Origin: Mycobacterium sp. 3519A
GTDB taxonomy: Bacteria > Actinomycetota > Actinomycetes > Mycobacteriales > Mycobacteriaceae
Assembly (NCBI RefSeq): GCF_900240945.1
Contig: NZ_OESG01000014.1
Span: 1,842,015 to 1,906,014, forward strand
Length of the DNA: 64,000 bases
Direction of reading: 5' to 3'
Under the pieces are notes generated by a model. That model did no database searches and was not told the origin of the DNA. It saw nothing but the letters and a program-made list of their open reading frames with translations. A program made the translations under genes and the position numbers. Positions 46,190 through 53,844 of the stretch are shown one piece after another; within the stretch, counting starts at the first letter, position 1; each line of letters opens with the position of its first letter.

Positions 46190-47722
46190 GTGACCGGCCC
46201 GCAGACCGATCCAGAACCCCGCGAAGAGTGTGGCGTATTCGGCGTCTGGGCGCCGGGCGAAGAAGTCGCCAAACTCACCTACTACGGCTTGTACGCGCTT
46301 CAGCACCGCGGCCAGGAAGCCGCAGGCATCGCCGTCGCCGACGGTTCGCAGGTGCTGGTGTTCAAGGATCTCGGCCTGGTCAGCCAGGTCTTCGACGAAC
46401 AGACGCTGGCCGCGATGGAAGGCCACGTCGCCATCGGGCACTGCCGCTACTCCACCACCGGCTCCACCACCTGGGAGAACGCCCAGCCGGTGTTCCGCAA
46501 CACCGCTGCAGGCACCGGCGTCGCGCTCGGCCACAACGGCAACCTGGTCAACGCCACCGAGTTGGCCGCCCGTGCCCGCGAAGCCGGTCTGCTCGGCACC
46601 CGCGGCGCTCCCGCCGCGACCACAGACTCCGACATTCTGGGCGCGCTGCTGGCCCACGGCGCCGCTGACTCCACGCTCGAGCAGGCGGCGCTGGAACTGC
46701 TGCCGACCGTGCGCGGCGCGTTCTGCCTGACGTTCATGGACGAGAACACCCTCTACGCGGCGCGCGATCCGTACGGGGTACGTCCGCTGTCGCTGGGCCG
46801 GTTGGACCGCGGCTGGGTGGTCGCCTCCGAAACCGCCGCACTCGACATCGTCGGTGCGTCCTTCGTGCGCGACATCGAGCCGGGCGAACTGCTGGCCATC
46901 GACGCCGACGGGGTGCGCTCCACCCGCTTCGCCAACCCTGAGCCCAAGGGCTGCGTGTTCGAATACGTGTATCTGGCCCGGCCGGACAGCACGCTTGCGG
47001 GGCGATCGGTGCACAAGACCCGCGTCGACATCGGCAGGGCGCTGGCGCGCGAGCATCCCATCGACGCCGACCTGGTGATCGGTGTGCCCGAGTCCGGCAC
47101 ACCGGCGGCGGTCGGTTATGCGCAGGAGTCGGGCATCCCCTACGGCCAGGGCCTGATGAAAAACGCTTATGTGGGGCGGACTTTCATCCAGCCGTCGCAG
47201 ACCATCCGGCAGTTGGGCATCCGTCTCAAGCTCAACCCGCTGAAGGAAGTGATCCGCGGTAAGCGGCTGATCGTCGTCGACGATTCGATCGTGCGCGGCA
47301 ACACCCAGCGCGCGCTGGTCCGGATGTTGCGCGAGGCGGGTGCCATCGAGGTGCATGTGCGGATCGCCTCGCCGCCGGTGAAGTGGCCGTGCTTCTACGG
47401 CATCGACTTCGCCACGCCGGCCGAGTTGATCGCCAACGCCAAGAGCATGGAGGCGAACGAGGCCGACATGACCGAGGCGGTGCGGCACGCCATCGGCGCC
47501 GACACCCTGGGCTACATCTCACAGGCGGGCATGATCGCGGCCACCGAGCAGCCGACATCGAGGCTGTGCTCGGCCTGCTTCGACGGCAACTACCCGATCG
47601 AACTGCCCGGCGAAACGGCGTTGGGCAAGAACGTGATCGAGCAGATGCTGACAACCGCGGCGCGCACCGGCATCCCGTTGCAGGCCGACAACGACAACGC
47701 GTCGGCGCTGCGCAGGCCCTAG
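46190..47722 (+). CDS. purF: amidophosphoribosyltransferase (PurF)
   Basis: Catalyses the first committed purine step: PRPP plus glutamine to phosphoribosylamine. It has 510 residues. After a 13-residue propeptide (ending REE) comes the nucleophile C14 of the Ntn glutaminase domain (CGVFG), followed by YYGLYALQHRGQEAAG. The C-terminal phosphoribosyltransferase domain has the PRPP loop IVVDDSIVRGNT at about 362-373. GTG 46190 is preceded by GGGAGC, so unlike the other pur genes here it has a leader of about 30 nt. Its TAG overlaps the convergent epimerase stop (CTAG 47719-47722). Confidence 0.97.
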   Translation: MTGPQTDPEPREECGVFGVWAPGEEVAKLTYYGLYALQHRGQEAAGIAVADGSQVLVFKDLGLVSQVFDEQTLAAMEGHVAIGHCRYSTTGSTTWENAQPVFRNTAAGTGVALGHNGNLVNATELAARAREAGLLGTRGAPAATTDSDILGALLAHGAADSTLEQAALELLPTVRGAFCLTFMDENTLYAARDPYGVRPLSLGRLDRGWVVASETAALDIVGASFVRDIEPGELLAIDADGVRSTRFANPEPKGCVFEYVYLARPDSTLAGRSVHKTRVDIGRALAREHPIDADLVIGVPESGTPAAVGYAQESGIPYGQGLMKNAYVGRTFIQPSQTIRQLGIRLKLNPLKEVIRGKRLIVVDDSIVRGNTQRALVRMLREAGAIEVHVRIASPPVKWPCFYGIDFATPAELIANAKSMEANEADMTEAVRHAIGADTLGYISQAGMIAATEQPTSRLCSACFDGNYPIELPGETALGKNVIEQMLTTAARTGIPLQADNDNASALRRP

Positions 47723-48669
47723 CGCGGGCCAGCCCAACTCGGATCACTCGGCAGCGGACCGTGCTGCAACGCGCGTGCGACCGCGTCGCGGTAGCCGGTC
47801 AGGCCGGTCGGGGGTGGCGCGATGACGTCGTCGATGTCTGAATTACGCATCACCGCATCGCATTCCAGCGATTCGATCAGCGGACGCGCCAGGCCGGGCG
47901 GCATCGGTGTGACAAGCCCGATCCACAGGCTCGCGATCGTCGGGGTCAGAAACGGCAGCGCCACGATCAACCGCCTGCGCAGCCCGGCCACCTCGGCATA
48001 GATCTGGAGCGCGTCGCCGTACTCCATCACGTCCGGTCCGCCGACGTCCCACGCCCGCGACGATCCGACCGGCGCCGTCGCCGCTTCGGTCAGGTAGTGC
48101 AGCACGTCGTCGATCGCGATCGGCTGGATCTTGTTGTGTACCCACTTCGGCGCCGTCATCGCGGGCAGCCGGTTGGTCAGGTGCCGGATCATCTCGAACG
48201 ACGCCGAACCCGAACCGACCACTATTCCTGCTTGCAGCACAACGGTTTCCACGCCGGAGTCCACCAGGACATCGCCGACCGCGGCGCGCGACCGCAGATG
48301 CGGCGACAGCTCGGCGCCCTCGGGATGCAGGCCGCCCAGGTACACCAACCGGCGCACGCCCGCCTGCCTGGCGGCGGCCGCCACGTTGCGTGCAGCGCGC
48401 GCCTCCTCGGCGACGAAATCCTTGGCGGTGCCCATCGAGTGCACCAGGTAGTAGACGACGTCGGTTCCGTCGAACGCCGCGGTCAGCGAGTCCGGTTCGG
48501 CGAGATCCCCGCGGACGACGTCGACGCGTTCCCGCCATTCGGCGCCGGCGAGCTTGTCGGGGTTGCGGGCCATGGCGCGCACGCAATGGCCCTTGTCGAG
48601 CAGTCGCGGCGTCAACCGGCCACCGATGTAGCCGGTCGCGCCCGTCACCAGGCAGCGGATGTCACTCAC
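47719..48669 (-). CDS. NAD(P)-binding NmrA/epimerase-like protein
   Basis: A 316-residue extended SDR-type protein with the nucleotide motif TGATGYIGGRL (about 9-19) and VRGDLAEPDSL, then YYLVHSMG and VYLGGLHP. It lacks a clear YxxxK catalytic pair, as in many NmrA-like and atypical SDR proteins. The family acts on quinones, polyketide or lipid intermediates or as a redox sensor; none is assigned here. GTG 48669 is the start; it is preceded by a run of G residues rather than a normal ribosome-binding site. Confidence 0.82.
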   Translation of the reverse strand: MSDIRCLVTGATGYIGGRLTPRLLDKGHCVRAMARNPDKLAGAEWRERVDVVRGDLAEPDSLTAAFDGTDVVYYLVHSMGTAKDFVAEEARAARNVAAAARQAGVRRLVYLGGLHPEGAELSPHLRSRAAVGDVLVDSGVETVVLQAGIVVGSGSASFEMIRHLTNRLPAMTAPKWVHNKIQPIAIDDVLHYLTEAATAPVGSSRAWDVGGPDVMEYGDALQIYAEVAGLRRRLIVALPFLTPTIASLWIGLVTPMPPGLARPLIESLECDAVMRNSDIDDVIAPPPTGLTGYRDAVARALQHGPLPSDPSWAGPR

Positions 48670-48684
48670 CCCCCGATCTGGGCC

Positions 48685-49110
48685 CTATCCGCAGCCGGGA
48701 TCGGGCACTTCCACAGCCAGCGGAGTACCCGCGGGTTGGATGTAATCAACCCAGAGTTTCACCGGACCGGGACCGAGGTTGCGGCCGTTGTGCGCCGCGT
48801 TGGGTCCGCTTTCCTCGGTGACCGCCGAGCCTTGCGGAGACGCGATGACAGAACAGTCGCCCATGGTGCGGGTCAGCGTGCCCTCGCGGACGACGCCGAA
48901 CACCCGGCCGTCGTGGTAGTGCCAGCCGGTGCTGCCGCCGGGTTGGATGGTGATCTCCCGGGTGATGTAGTCGATGCCGTCGACCGTGGCCTGCGAGATG
49001 GTCACCGCGTCGGTCATGACCGGGGCCGTGGCGGACGCCGTCGCCGCCACGGCCGTGGCGGCAGGCGTGATCGCCGTGCCGAGGAGCGCAAACCAGCGAA
49101 CTGTTTTCAT
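48685..49110 (-). CDS. secreted cupin-domain protein
   Basis: A 141-residue protein with a signal peptide (MKTVRWFALLGTAITPAATAVAA). The mature part is a small cupin barrel with ITREITIQPGGSTGWHYHDGR, where histidines 64 and 66 can bind metal, and GDCSVIASPQG. Exported cupins of this kind are common in mycobacteria and of unknown function. It ends 15 bp before the NmrA-like start in the same direction and is divergent from purM. Confidence 0.85.
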   Translation of the reverse strand: MKTVRWFALLGTAITPAATAVAATASATAPVMTDAVTISQATVDGIDYITREITIQPGGSTGWHYHDGRVFGVVREGTLTRTMGDCSVIASPQGSAVTEESGPNAAHNGRNLGPGPVKLWVDYIQPAGTPLAVEVPDPGCG

Positions 49111-49204
49111 GGTCGGTCACATTCCCACAGCGGGCGCGATCATGGCGGTCGATCTGGGAGAACCGCTGCCGTTCGACCGGTTACCCAGCGGTGGGCAACG
49201 ACGG

Positions 49205-49210
49205 TAGCCT
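49205..49210 (+). promoter_or_regulatory. -10 hexamer for leaderless purM
   Basis: TAGCCT lies 8 nt before ATG 49219. No Shine-Dalgarno sequence is present. Confidence 0.55.
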
Positions 49211-49218
49211 TGCTGTCG

Positions 49219-50292
49219 ATGACGGATCAAGCCGAACAACACGGCATCTCCTACGCATCGGCTGGTGTGGACATCGAAGCCGGTGACCGCGCCGTCGAAC
49301 TGTTCAAACCGCTGGCCAAGAAGGCCACCAGGCCTGAAGTTCGAGGCGGACTCGGTGGCTTCGCCGGGTTGTTCGCGTTACGCGGCGGCTACCGCGAGCC
49401 GCTGCTGGCGTCGTCGACCGACGGTGTCGGCACCAAGCTGGCTGTCGCGCAGGCCATGGACAAGCACGACACGGTCGGTATCGACCTGGTCGCGATGGTT
49501 GTCGACGACCTGGTGGTGTGTGGGGCCGAACCGTTGTTCCTGCAGGACTACATCGCCGTCGGCCGGACCGTCCCCGAGCGGGTCAGCGAATTGGTGTCAG
49601 GCATCGCCAACGGCTGCGTGATGGCGGGCTGCGCGCTGCTCGGCGGTGAGACCGCCGAGCATCCGGGGCTGATGGCGCCCGACCACTACGACATTTCGGC
49701 CACCGGCGTCGGCGTGGTGGAAGCCGACGACGTGCTCGGGCCCGAGCGGGTCAAACCGGGCGATGTGATCATCGCGATGGCGTCGACCGGGCTGCATTCC
49801 AACGGGTACTCGCTGGCGCGCAAGGTGCTGCTCGACATCGACCGGATGAATTTGGCCGGGCATGTCGAGGAGTTCGGCCGCACACTCGGCGAAGAACTGC
49901 TGGAGCCCACCCGCATCTACGCCAAGGACTGCCTGGCGCTGGCCGCTGAGACTCAGGTGCGCACCTTCTGCCACGTCACCGGCGGCGGGCTGGCCGGAAA
50001 TCTGGAGCGGGTCATCCCGCCCGGACTGATCGCCGAGATCGACCGCGGCACGTGGACGCCTGCGCCGGTCTTCGGGATGATCGCGCAGCGTGGCCGCGTC
50101 GAGCGGGTGGAGATGGAGAAGACGTTCAACATGGGCGTCGGCATGGTGGCCGTCGTCGCGCCGGAGGACACCGACCGCGCACTGGCCGTACTGACCGCCA
50201 GGCATTTGGACTGCTGGACCTTGGGCACCGTCAAGAAGGGCAGCAAGGACAGTCCCCGTGCCAGCCTGGTGGGCCAGCACCCGCGCTTCTAG
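49219..50292 (+). CDS. purM: AIR synthetase (PurM)
   Basis: Phosphoribosylformylglycinamidine cyclo-ligase: ATP-driven ring closure of FGAM to AIR. It has 357 residues and the family opening ISYASAGVDIEAGDRAVELF. Other signatures are LASSTDGVGTKLAVA (about 63-77), VDDLVVCGAEPLFLQDYIA (about 95-113) and GVVEADDVLGPE near 172-183. ATG 49219 is chosen because it begins the conserved region and lies 8 nt after a -10 hexamer; much longer upstream frames are antisense to other genes. It ends 6 bp before the DUF3073 stop. Confidence 0.97.
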   Translation: MTDQAEQHGISYASAGVDIEAGDRAVELFKPLAKKATRPEVRGGLGGFAGLFALRGGYREPLLASSTDGVGTKLAVAQAMDKHDTVGIDLVAMVVDDLVVCGAEPLFLQDYIAVGRTVPERVSELVSGIANGCVMAGCALLGGETAEHPGLMAPDHYDISATGVGVVEADDVLGPERVKPGDVIIAMASTGLHSNGYSLARKVLLDIDRMNLAGHVEEFGRTLGEELLEPTRIYAKDCLALAAETQVRTFCHVTGGGLAGNLERVIPPGLIAEIDRGTWTPAPVFGMIAQRGRVERVEMEKTFNMGVGMVAVVAPEDTDRALAVLTARHLDCWTLGTVKKGSKDSPRASLVGQHPRF

Positions 50293-50298
50293 AAGGGG

Positions 50299-50481
50299 TT
50301 ACCGCCGCCAGTCGTCCTCGGCGGCCCAATCGTCGGTTTCGGTGTCGGCGCCGTTGAGATCGCCGGGATTGTCGGAACCCGCCAGCTCGCGCTGTAGCCG
50401 TTCGAAATCCGTCTGCGGTGAGCTGTATTTAAGCTCACGAGCAACCTTGGTCTGCTTTGCCTTAGCCCGGCCGCGGCCCAT
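50299..50481 (-). CDS. DUF3073 small conserved protein (Rv0810c-like)
   Basis: A 60-residue, highly charged protein conserved across actinobacteria: MGRGRAKAKQTKVARELKYS at the start, acidic tail ending AAEDDWRR. The basic N-terminus and acidic C-terminus suggest a nucleic-acid or ribosome-associated role, but none is known. ATG 50481 is chosen; a longer frame starting 36 bp upstream reads through a palindromic leader. A candidate -10 (TAAAGT on the minus strand, 50561-50566) implies a leader of about 70 nt. Confidence 0.88.
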   Translation of the reverse strand: MGRGRAKAKQTKVARELKYSSPQTDFERLQRELAGSDNPGDLNGADTETDDWAAEDDWRR

Positions 50482-50493
50482 GGGGGTACCCCC
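50482..50493. promoter_or_regulatory. palindrome GGGGGTACCCCC directly before the DUF3073 start
   Basis: A perfect 12-bp palindrome touches the ATG at 50481 and occupies the ribosome-binding position. It has no loop, so it would act as DNA site or by RNA dimerisation rather than as a hairpin. GGGGG could serve as a ribosome-binding sequence. Confidence 0.3.
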
Positions 50494-50600
50494 TCGCGCA
50501 ATAACGGAGCGGCCCAATATCAGGCGGCTCCGATCTGTGTGTCTTTATTGTCCTGCCAACACTTTACCGTGCCCGGCTGATGTGCGCTGGCAGGCCCGGT

Positions 50601-50642
50601 CACGGCCGAGCCGCGAAACAGGCGACCCGCGGCTGAGCCGTG
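50601..50642. terminator. hairpin downstream of ygfZ-like gene
   Basis: CACGGCCGAGCCGCG (50601-50615) and CGCGGCTGAGCCGTG (50628-50642) pair at 13 of 15 positions around a 12-nt loop. It begins 15 nt after the folate-binding gene ends on the minus strand and lies before DUF3073, so it probably terminates the former. The rest of the 176-bp gap holds the DUF3073 promoter and leader. Confidence 0.5.
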
Positions 50643-50657
50643 GATCAGACAGTTGGC

Positions 50658-51731
50658 TCAACGCGCTCGGCCGCGTAGCTGTTCCACGGCGAGCCGCCCG
50701 GCGCCCACCGCGTCGGTGGGCGGTACCGAATCGGGGTCGATGACGGCCGCGACGGCCGCCTCGCCGCCGGTGGTCAACGGGGTGTCGGCCGGCAGTCCGC
50801 GCTTGACCAGAGCCAGGGCGACGGCACCTTCGTCGATGTGGTCGACCACGGTGCCCACCCGGCCGACGGGCCGGCCGCCGGCCAGCAGCGGGTCGCCGGT
50901 CGCGGGCCGCTCAGCGGACCCGTCGAGATGCACGAGCACCAGCATCCGCGGCGGTTTACCCAGGTTATGGACCCGGGCGACGGTTTCCTGGCCTCGGTAG
51001 CAGCCCTTGTCCAGGTGCACCGCGGTGCCGATCCAGCCGACCTCGTGCGGGATGGTCCGCTCGTCGGTGTCGACGCCGAGGCGGGGCCGCAGGGCCGTGA
51101 CGCGATGCGCTTCATAGGTCCACACGCCTGCGGCGCGCACCCCCGCGTCGATGAGTCGCTGCCGTCGCTGACCGGCCTGCTCACGGGGCACCACGAGGTC
51201 GAGTTCCTGGCGGTCACCCGGCATTCTGCGCAGGAATCCGCCGTCGGGTAGCGACACCGCCGTGCCCTCGGCAGGTAGCGCGGTCACTCCGAGCGCGTCG
51301 AGCACCTGCTGGTCGGCCAGCCCGGGGCCGAGCAGTGACAACACCGCCAAGTCGGCGGGTGCCACGGCGACGTCGGACCAGAACACCATTTTGCGGAGGT
51401 AGGCCAGCAGCGGGTCGCCGCGCCACGGTTCGGTGTCCAGATATGTGACGCCGTCGAGCTCGGTCTGCACCCAGTGATCTTCGACACGGCCCTGCCCGTC
51501 GAGGCTCAGATTCTGGGTGACGGCGCCGTCGGGTAGCTCGCTGACGTGCTGAGACGAGATGCTGTGCAGCCAGGTCTTGCGGTCGGCGCCGGTGAGCGTG
51601 AGGACCGCACGGTGCGAGCGGTCGACGACGACGGCGGCCTCGGCGGCCGCGCGCTGTTCGCCGAGCGGATCGCCGTAGTGCCACACGGCCCCCGCATCGG
51701 GTCCGGTCTCAGGGGCGGGAACTGCGGACAT
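50658..51731 (-). CDS. folate-binding YgfZ-family protein (Rv0811c-like)
   Basis: A 357-residue protein of the YgfZ/IBA57 family, related to the glycine cleavage T-protein. These proteins use folate in the repair or assembly of certain iron-sulfur enzymes. The family signature K242-GCYRGQE-249 is intact, including the functionally important cysteine 244. ATG 51731 has TAGAGT 7 nt upstream on the minus strand, predicting a leaderless mRNA. It is divergent from the PLP lyase gene with only 34 bp between the starts. Confidence 0.92.
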   Translation of the reverse strand: MSAVPAPETGPDAGAVWHYGDPLGEQRAAAEAAVVVDRSHRAVLTLTGADRKTWLHSISSQHVSELPDGAVTQNLSLDGQGRVEDHWVQTELDGVTYLDTEPWRGDPLLAYLRKMVFWSDVAVAPADLAVLSLLGPGLADQQVLDALGVTALPAEGTAVSLPDGGFLRRMPGDRQELDLVVPREQAGQRRQRLIDAGVRAAGVWTYEAHRVTALRPRLGVDTDERTIPHEVGWIGTAVHLDKGCYRGQETVARVHNLGKPPRMLVLVHLDGSAERPATGDPLLAGGRPVGRVGTVVDHIDEGAVALALVKRGLPADTPLTTGGEAAVAAVIDPDSVPPTDAVGAGRLAVEQLRGRAR

Positions 51732-51738
51732 GTCCTCA

Positions 51739-51757
51739 ACTCTACGAGGGCTACGCT
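51739..51757. promoter_or_regulatory. back-to-back leaderless promoters in a 34-bp gap
   Basis: On the minus strand TAGAGT (51739-51744) is 7 nt before ATG 51731. On the plus strand TACGCT (51752-51757) is 8 nt before ATG 51766. Both genes are predicted leaderless, and the two -10 hexamers are only 7 bp apart, so the two polymerases should interfere. Confidence 0.5.
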
Positions 51758-51765
51758 TCTACGCC

Positions 51766-52644
51766 ATGGCCAGCGCACCCGGAGTGGTCGTCACCCTCGA
51801 CGGCGAACTGCACGACCCCGCGGCACCCCTGCTCTTCGCGGACGACCTGGCCGCCGTCCGCGGTGACGGTGTCTTCGAGACGCTGTTGGTGCGCGACGGC
51901 AGGCCATGCCTGCTGGAGGCGCACCTCGCCCGGTTGACGCAGTCGGCGCGGATGACCGATCTGCCTGAACCCGAGTTGGCGCAGTGGCGGGCCGCGGTGG
52001 CGGTCGGTGTCGAGCGGTGGATCGCCGACGGCGGCGACGAAGGCGTGCTGCGGTTGGTGTACAGCCGGGGCAGGGAAAGCGGATCGCCATGCACCGCATA
52101 CGCGACGATCGGCCAGCTTCCCGCGCGGGTCGCCGACGCCCGCCGCAAGGGAGTGGCCGCGGTGACGCTGGCGCGCGGCCTGCCGTCGGACTGCGCGACC
52201 GAGATGCCGTGGTTGCTGGCGGGCGCGAAGACCTTGTCGTACGCGGTGAACATGGCCGCGCTGCGGCACGCCGAGCGCCAAGGCGCGGGGGATGTGATCT
52301 TCGTCAGCGCCGAGGGCAATGTGCTGGAGGGGCCGCGCTCGACGGTGGTGATCGCGACGGAACTCGACGGCACACCAGCGTTGCTGACACCGCCGCCGTG
52401 GTATCCGATCCTGCGCGGTACCACGCAGCAGGCGTTGTTCGAGGTAGCCCGTAACAAGGGCTTCGACTGCGACTACCGCACCTTGACCCCGGCGGATCTC
52501 TTTGCGGCGCAGGGTGTTTGGTTGGTGTCGAGCATCACGCTCGCTGCCAGGGTGCACACCCTCGACGGCAAGCTGCTGCCGCCTGCGCCGATGGCGGCCG
52601 ATCTGGCTGAATTGGTCGACGCGGCAATCGTGTCCGATCGCTGA
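51766..52644 (+). CDS. aminodeoxychorismate lyase-like PLP class IV enzyme (Rv0812-like)
   Basis: A 292-residue fold-type IV PLP enzyme, the family of 4-amino-4-deoxychorismate lyase (PabC), branched-chain and D-amino acid aminotransferases. GDGVFETLLVRDGRP near the N-terminus and the PLP-lysine in LAGAKTLSYAVN (about residue 156) are visible, with EGNVLEGPRSTVV downstream. Its place in the mycobacterial order favours the PabC role in folate synthesis, next to a folate-binding protein, but the choice between lyase and aminotransferase is not settled by sequence alone. Confidence 0.88.
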   Translation: MASAPGVVVTLDGELHDPAAPLLFADDLAAVRGDGVFETLLVRDGRPCLLEAHLARLTQSARMTDLPEPELAQWRAAVAVGVERWIADGGDEGVLRLVYSRGRESGSPCTAYATIGQLPARVADARRKGVAAVTLARGLPSDCATEMPWLLAGAKTLSYAVNMAALRHAERQGAGDVIFVSAEGNVLEGPRSTVVIATELDGTPALLTPPPWYPILRGTTQQALFEVARNKGFDCDYRTLTPADLFAAQGVWLVSSITLAARVHTLDGKLLPPAPMAADLAELVDAAIVSDR

Positions 52645-52676
52645 ACATCGCACGACGAATACGACATGCTGGGCGA

Positions 52677-53585
52677 GTGGGGGACACGTCTGCGGACGTC
52701 CCGCTGACGCGGTACCAACGGATGGCGTTGCGTCGGCTGGTGAAACACGCCGGGCTGCGGCCGGGCCAGCCTTTGACCTCGGACGATTGGCAGGCCTACT
52801 TCGAGTTCTCCACCGTCAGAAGCACGCGGGCGGTACATCGGGTGATGCGCGCATTGCCGTCGAGCCCGCGATGTGGCATGTGCGGGGCGCCGTTCGCCGG
52901 CATCGGCAGCCGGTTCGTTCGGCCGCTGGGGTTCCGCCCGTCGCGCAAGAATCCGAACCTGTGCGCGACGTGCGTCGAGCTGGCACCGCCGGGCGGTATC
53001 ACCACAGAGGTGGGTGTCATGTTCGCCGACCTGCGCGGGTTTACCGCGCGTTCGGAATCCATCACGCCGCAGGAGGCGACCGCGCTGTTGCGACGCCTGT
53101 ATTCCGTCGCCGAGGACGTGCTGTTCCCTGAAGCGCTGATCGACAAGTTGATCGGCGACGAGGTGATGGCGCTGTATCTGCCGATCTTCGTCGCAGGAAG
53201 CTCCTTCAAGCCGCAGGACGCAGACCGGCGAACGGTGGCGAAGGTCATGCTCGAGCACGCCCGCCTGCTGCTCGCCGGTCTCGGCTACGGAAGTCGGGAG
53301 GGCCCGGCCCTCGACCTCGGAGTCGGCCTCGACTACGGCGAGGCGTTCGTCGGAAACATCGGCGGACGCGGCGCCATCAGTGACTTCACGGCGATTGGCG
53401 ACGTGGTGAACACCGCGGCCCGATTGCAGGCGTGCGCAGGCAGCGGGGAAGTGGTGGTGGCCCAACGCCTCGCGGACTTCCTCGATGAACCCGTCGGACC
53501 GCTCGAACATCTTGCCGTGAAAGGCAAGCACGAACCGGTCGCCGCGCAACGCGCGCGCTGGTTCCAAACCCCGACGCAGCCCTAA
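52677..53585 (+). CDS. class III adenylate/guanylate cyclase with four-cysteine motif
   Basis: A 302-residue soluble cyclase. Residues 66-99 hold a four-cysteine set, CGMC (66-69) and CATC (96-99), likely a zinc site. The catalytic domain follows: metal aspartate D118 in FADLRGFTARSES, substrate lysine K157 and the second metal D161 in LIDKLIGDEVMALY, and transition-state asparagine and arginine in AIGDVVNTAARLQ. All key residues for ATP cyclisation look present. It probably makes cAMP, with the cysteine motif as a possible redox or metal sensor. GTG 52677 is the start. Confidence 0.88.
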   Translation: MGDTSADVPLTRYQRMALRRLVKHAGLRPGQPLTSDDWQAYFEFSTVRSTRAVHRVMRALPSSPRCGMCGAPFAGIGSRFVRPLGFRPSRKNPNLCATCVELAPPGGITTEVGVMFADLRGFTARSESITPQEATALLRRLYSVAEDVLFPEALIDKLIGDEVMALYLPIFVAGSSFKPQDADRRTVAKVMLEHARLLLAGLGYGSREGPALDLGVGLDYGEAFVGNIGGRGAISDFTAIGDVVNTAARLQACAGSGEVVVAQRLADFLDEPVGPLEHLAVKGKHEPVAAQRARWFQTPTQP

Positions 53586-53653
53586 ATCGGTTGTCGCCGT
53601 GCGGATACGCAGGTACCGTCGCCTGTACACAAGGAAGGAGGTGGTCCGACCAA

Positions 53654-53692
53654 TTGATTGACTTACGGACATGTGAGGTGGCTGCGAGCTAG
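53654..53692 (+). CDS. leader peptide ORF, 12 codons
   Basis: TTG 53654 to TAG 53690-53692 encodes LIDLRTCEVAAS. A near-perfect Shine-Dalgarno sequence (AAGGAGGTGGT) ends 8 nt before it, out of proportion for so short an ORF unless it is a sensing leader peptide. One cysteine codon (TGT) sits mid-peptide. The stop is 6 nt before the first hairpin arm, so a stalled or terminating ribosome could decide which hairpin forms. Confidence 0.5.
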   Translation: MIDLRTCEVAAS

Positions 53693-53742
53693 CAGCACCG
53701 GGGGAGTCTCCTGCGCGCGCTGGCGAATTCCCCGCAGTCACC

Positions 53743-53795
53743 CGGCCCCCGAGCCCCTCGGTCTTGTCCAACCAGGTACGACGGCTCGGGGGCCG
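53743..53795 (+). terminator. perfect 13-bp hairpin in the leader, likely attenuator terminator
   Basis: CGGCCCCCGAGCC (53743-53755) pairs exactly with GGCTCGGGGGCCG (53783-53795) around a 27-nt loop, about 50 nt before the lipoprotein start. There is no U-tract; mycobacterial terminators often lack one. The left arm can also pair with CGGGGG upstream. Confidence 0.55.
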
Positions 53796-53844
53796 CTTCA
53801 TGCCTGGACCACCCCGATGCTGGCACCAGATAACTCGGTGCGCG

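Larger units (their letters stand above)
53586..53844 (+). ncRNA. structured attenuator-like leader (uORF plus competing hairpins)
   Basis: A 259-bp gap before a solute-binding lipoprotein gene. It contains a very strong ribosome-binding sequence AAGGAGGTGGT (53635-53645), a short ORF at 53654-53692, a stem formed by CGGGG (53699-53703) with CCCCG (53730-53734), and a perfect 13-bp stem (53743-53755 with 53783-53795). The first arm CGGGGG (53699-53704) can alternatively pair with CCCCCG (53746-53751), which would break the big stem. This is the layout of a ribosome-controlled transcription attenuator. I cannot match it to a named RNA family. Confidence 0.6.

Noticed and set aside
53631..53650. 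Fragment of antisense 16S rRNA suggested by AAGGAGGTGGTCC
   Set aside because: Similarity is limited to the anti-Shine-Dalgarno complement; the flanking bases do not continue into rRNA, so it is a strong ribosome-binding site.
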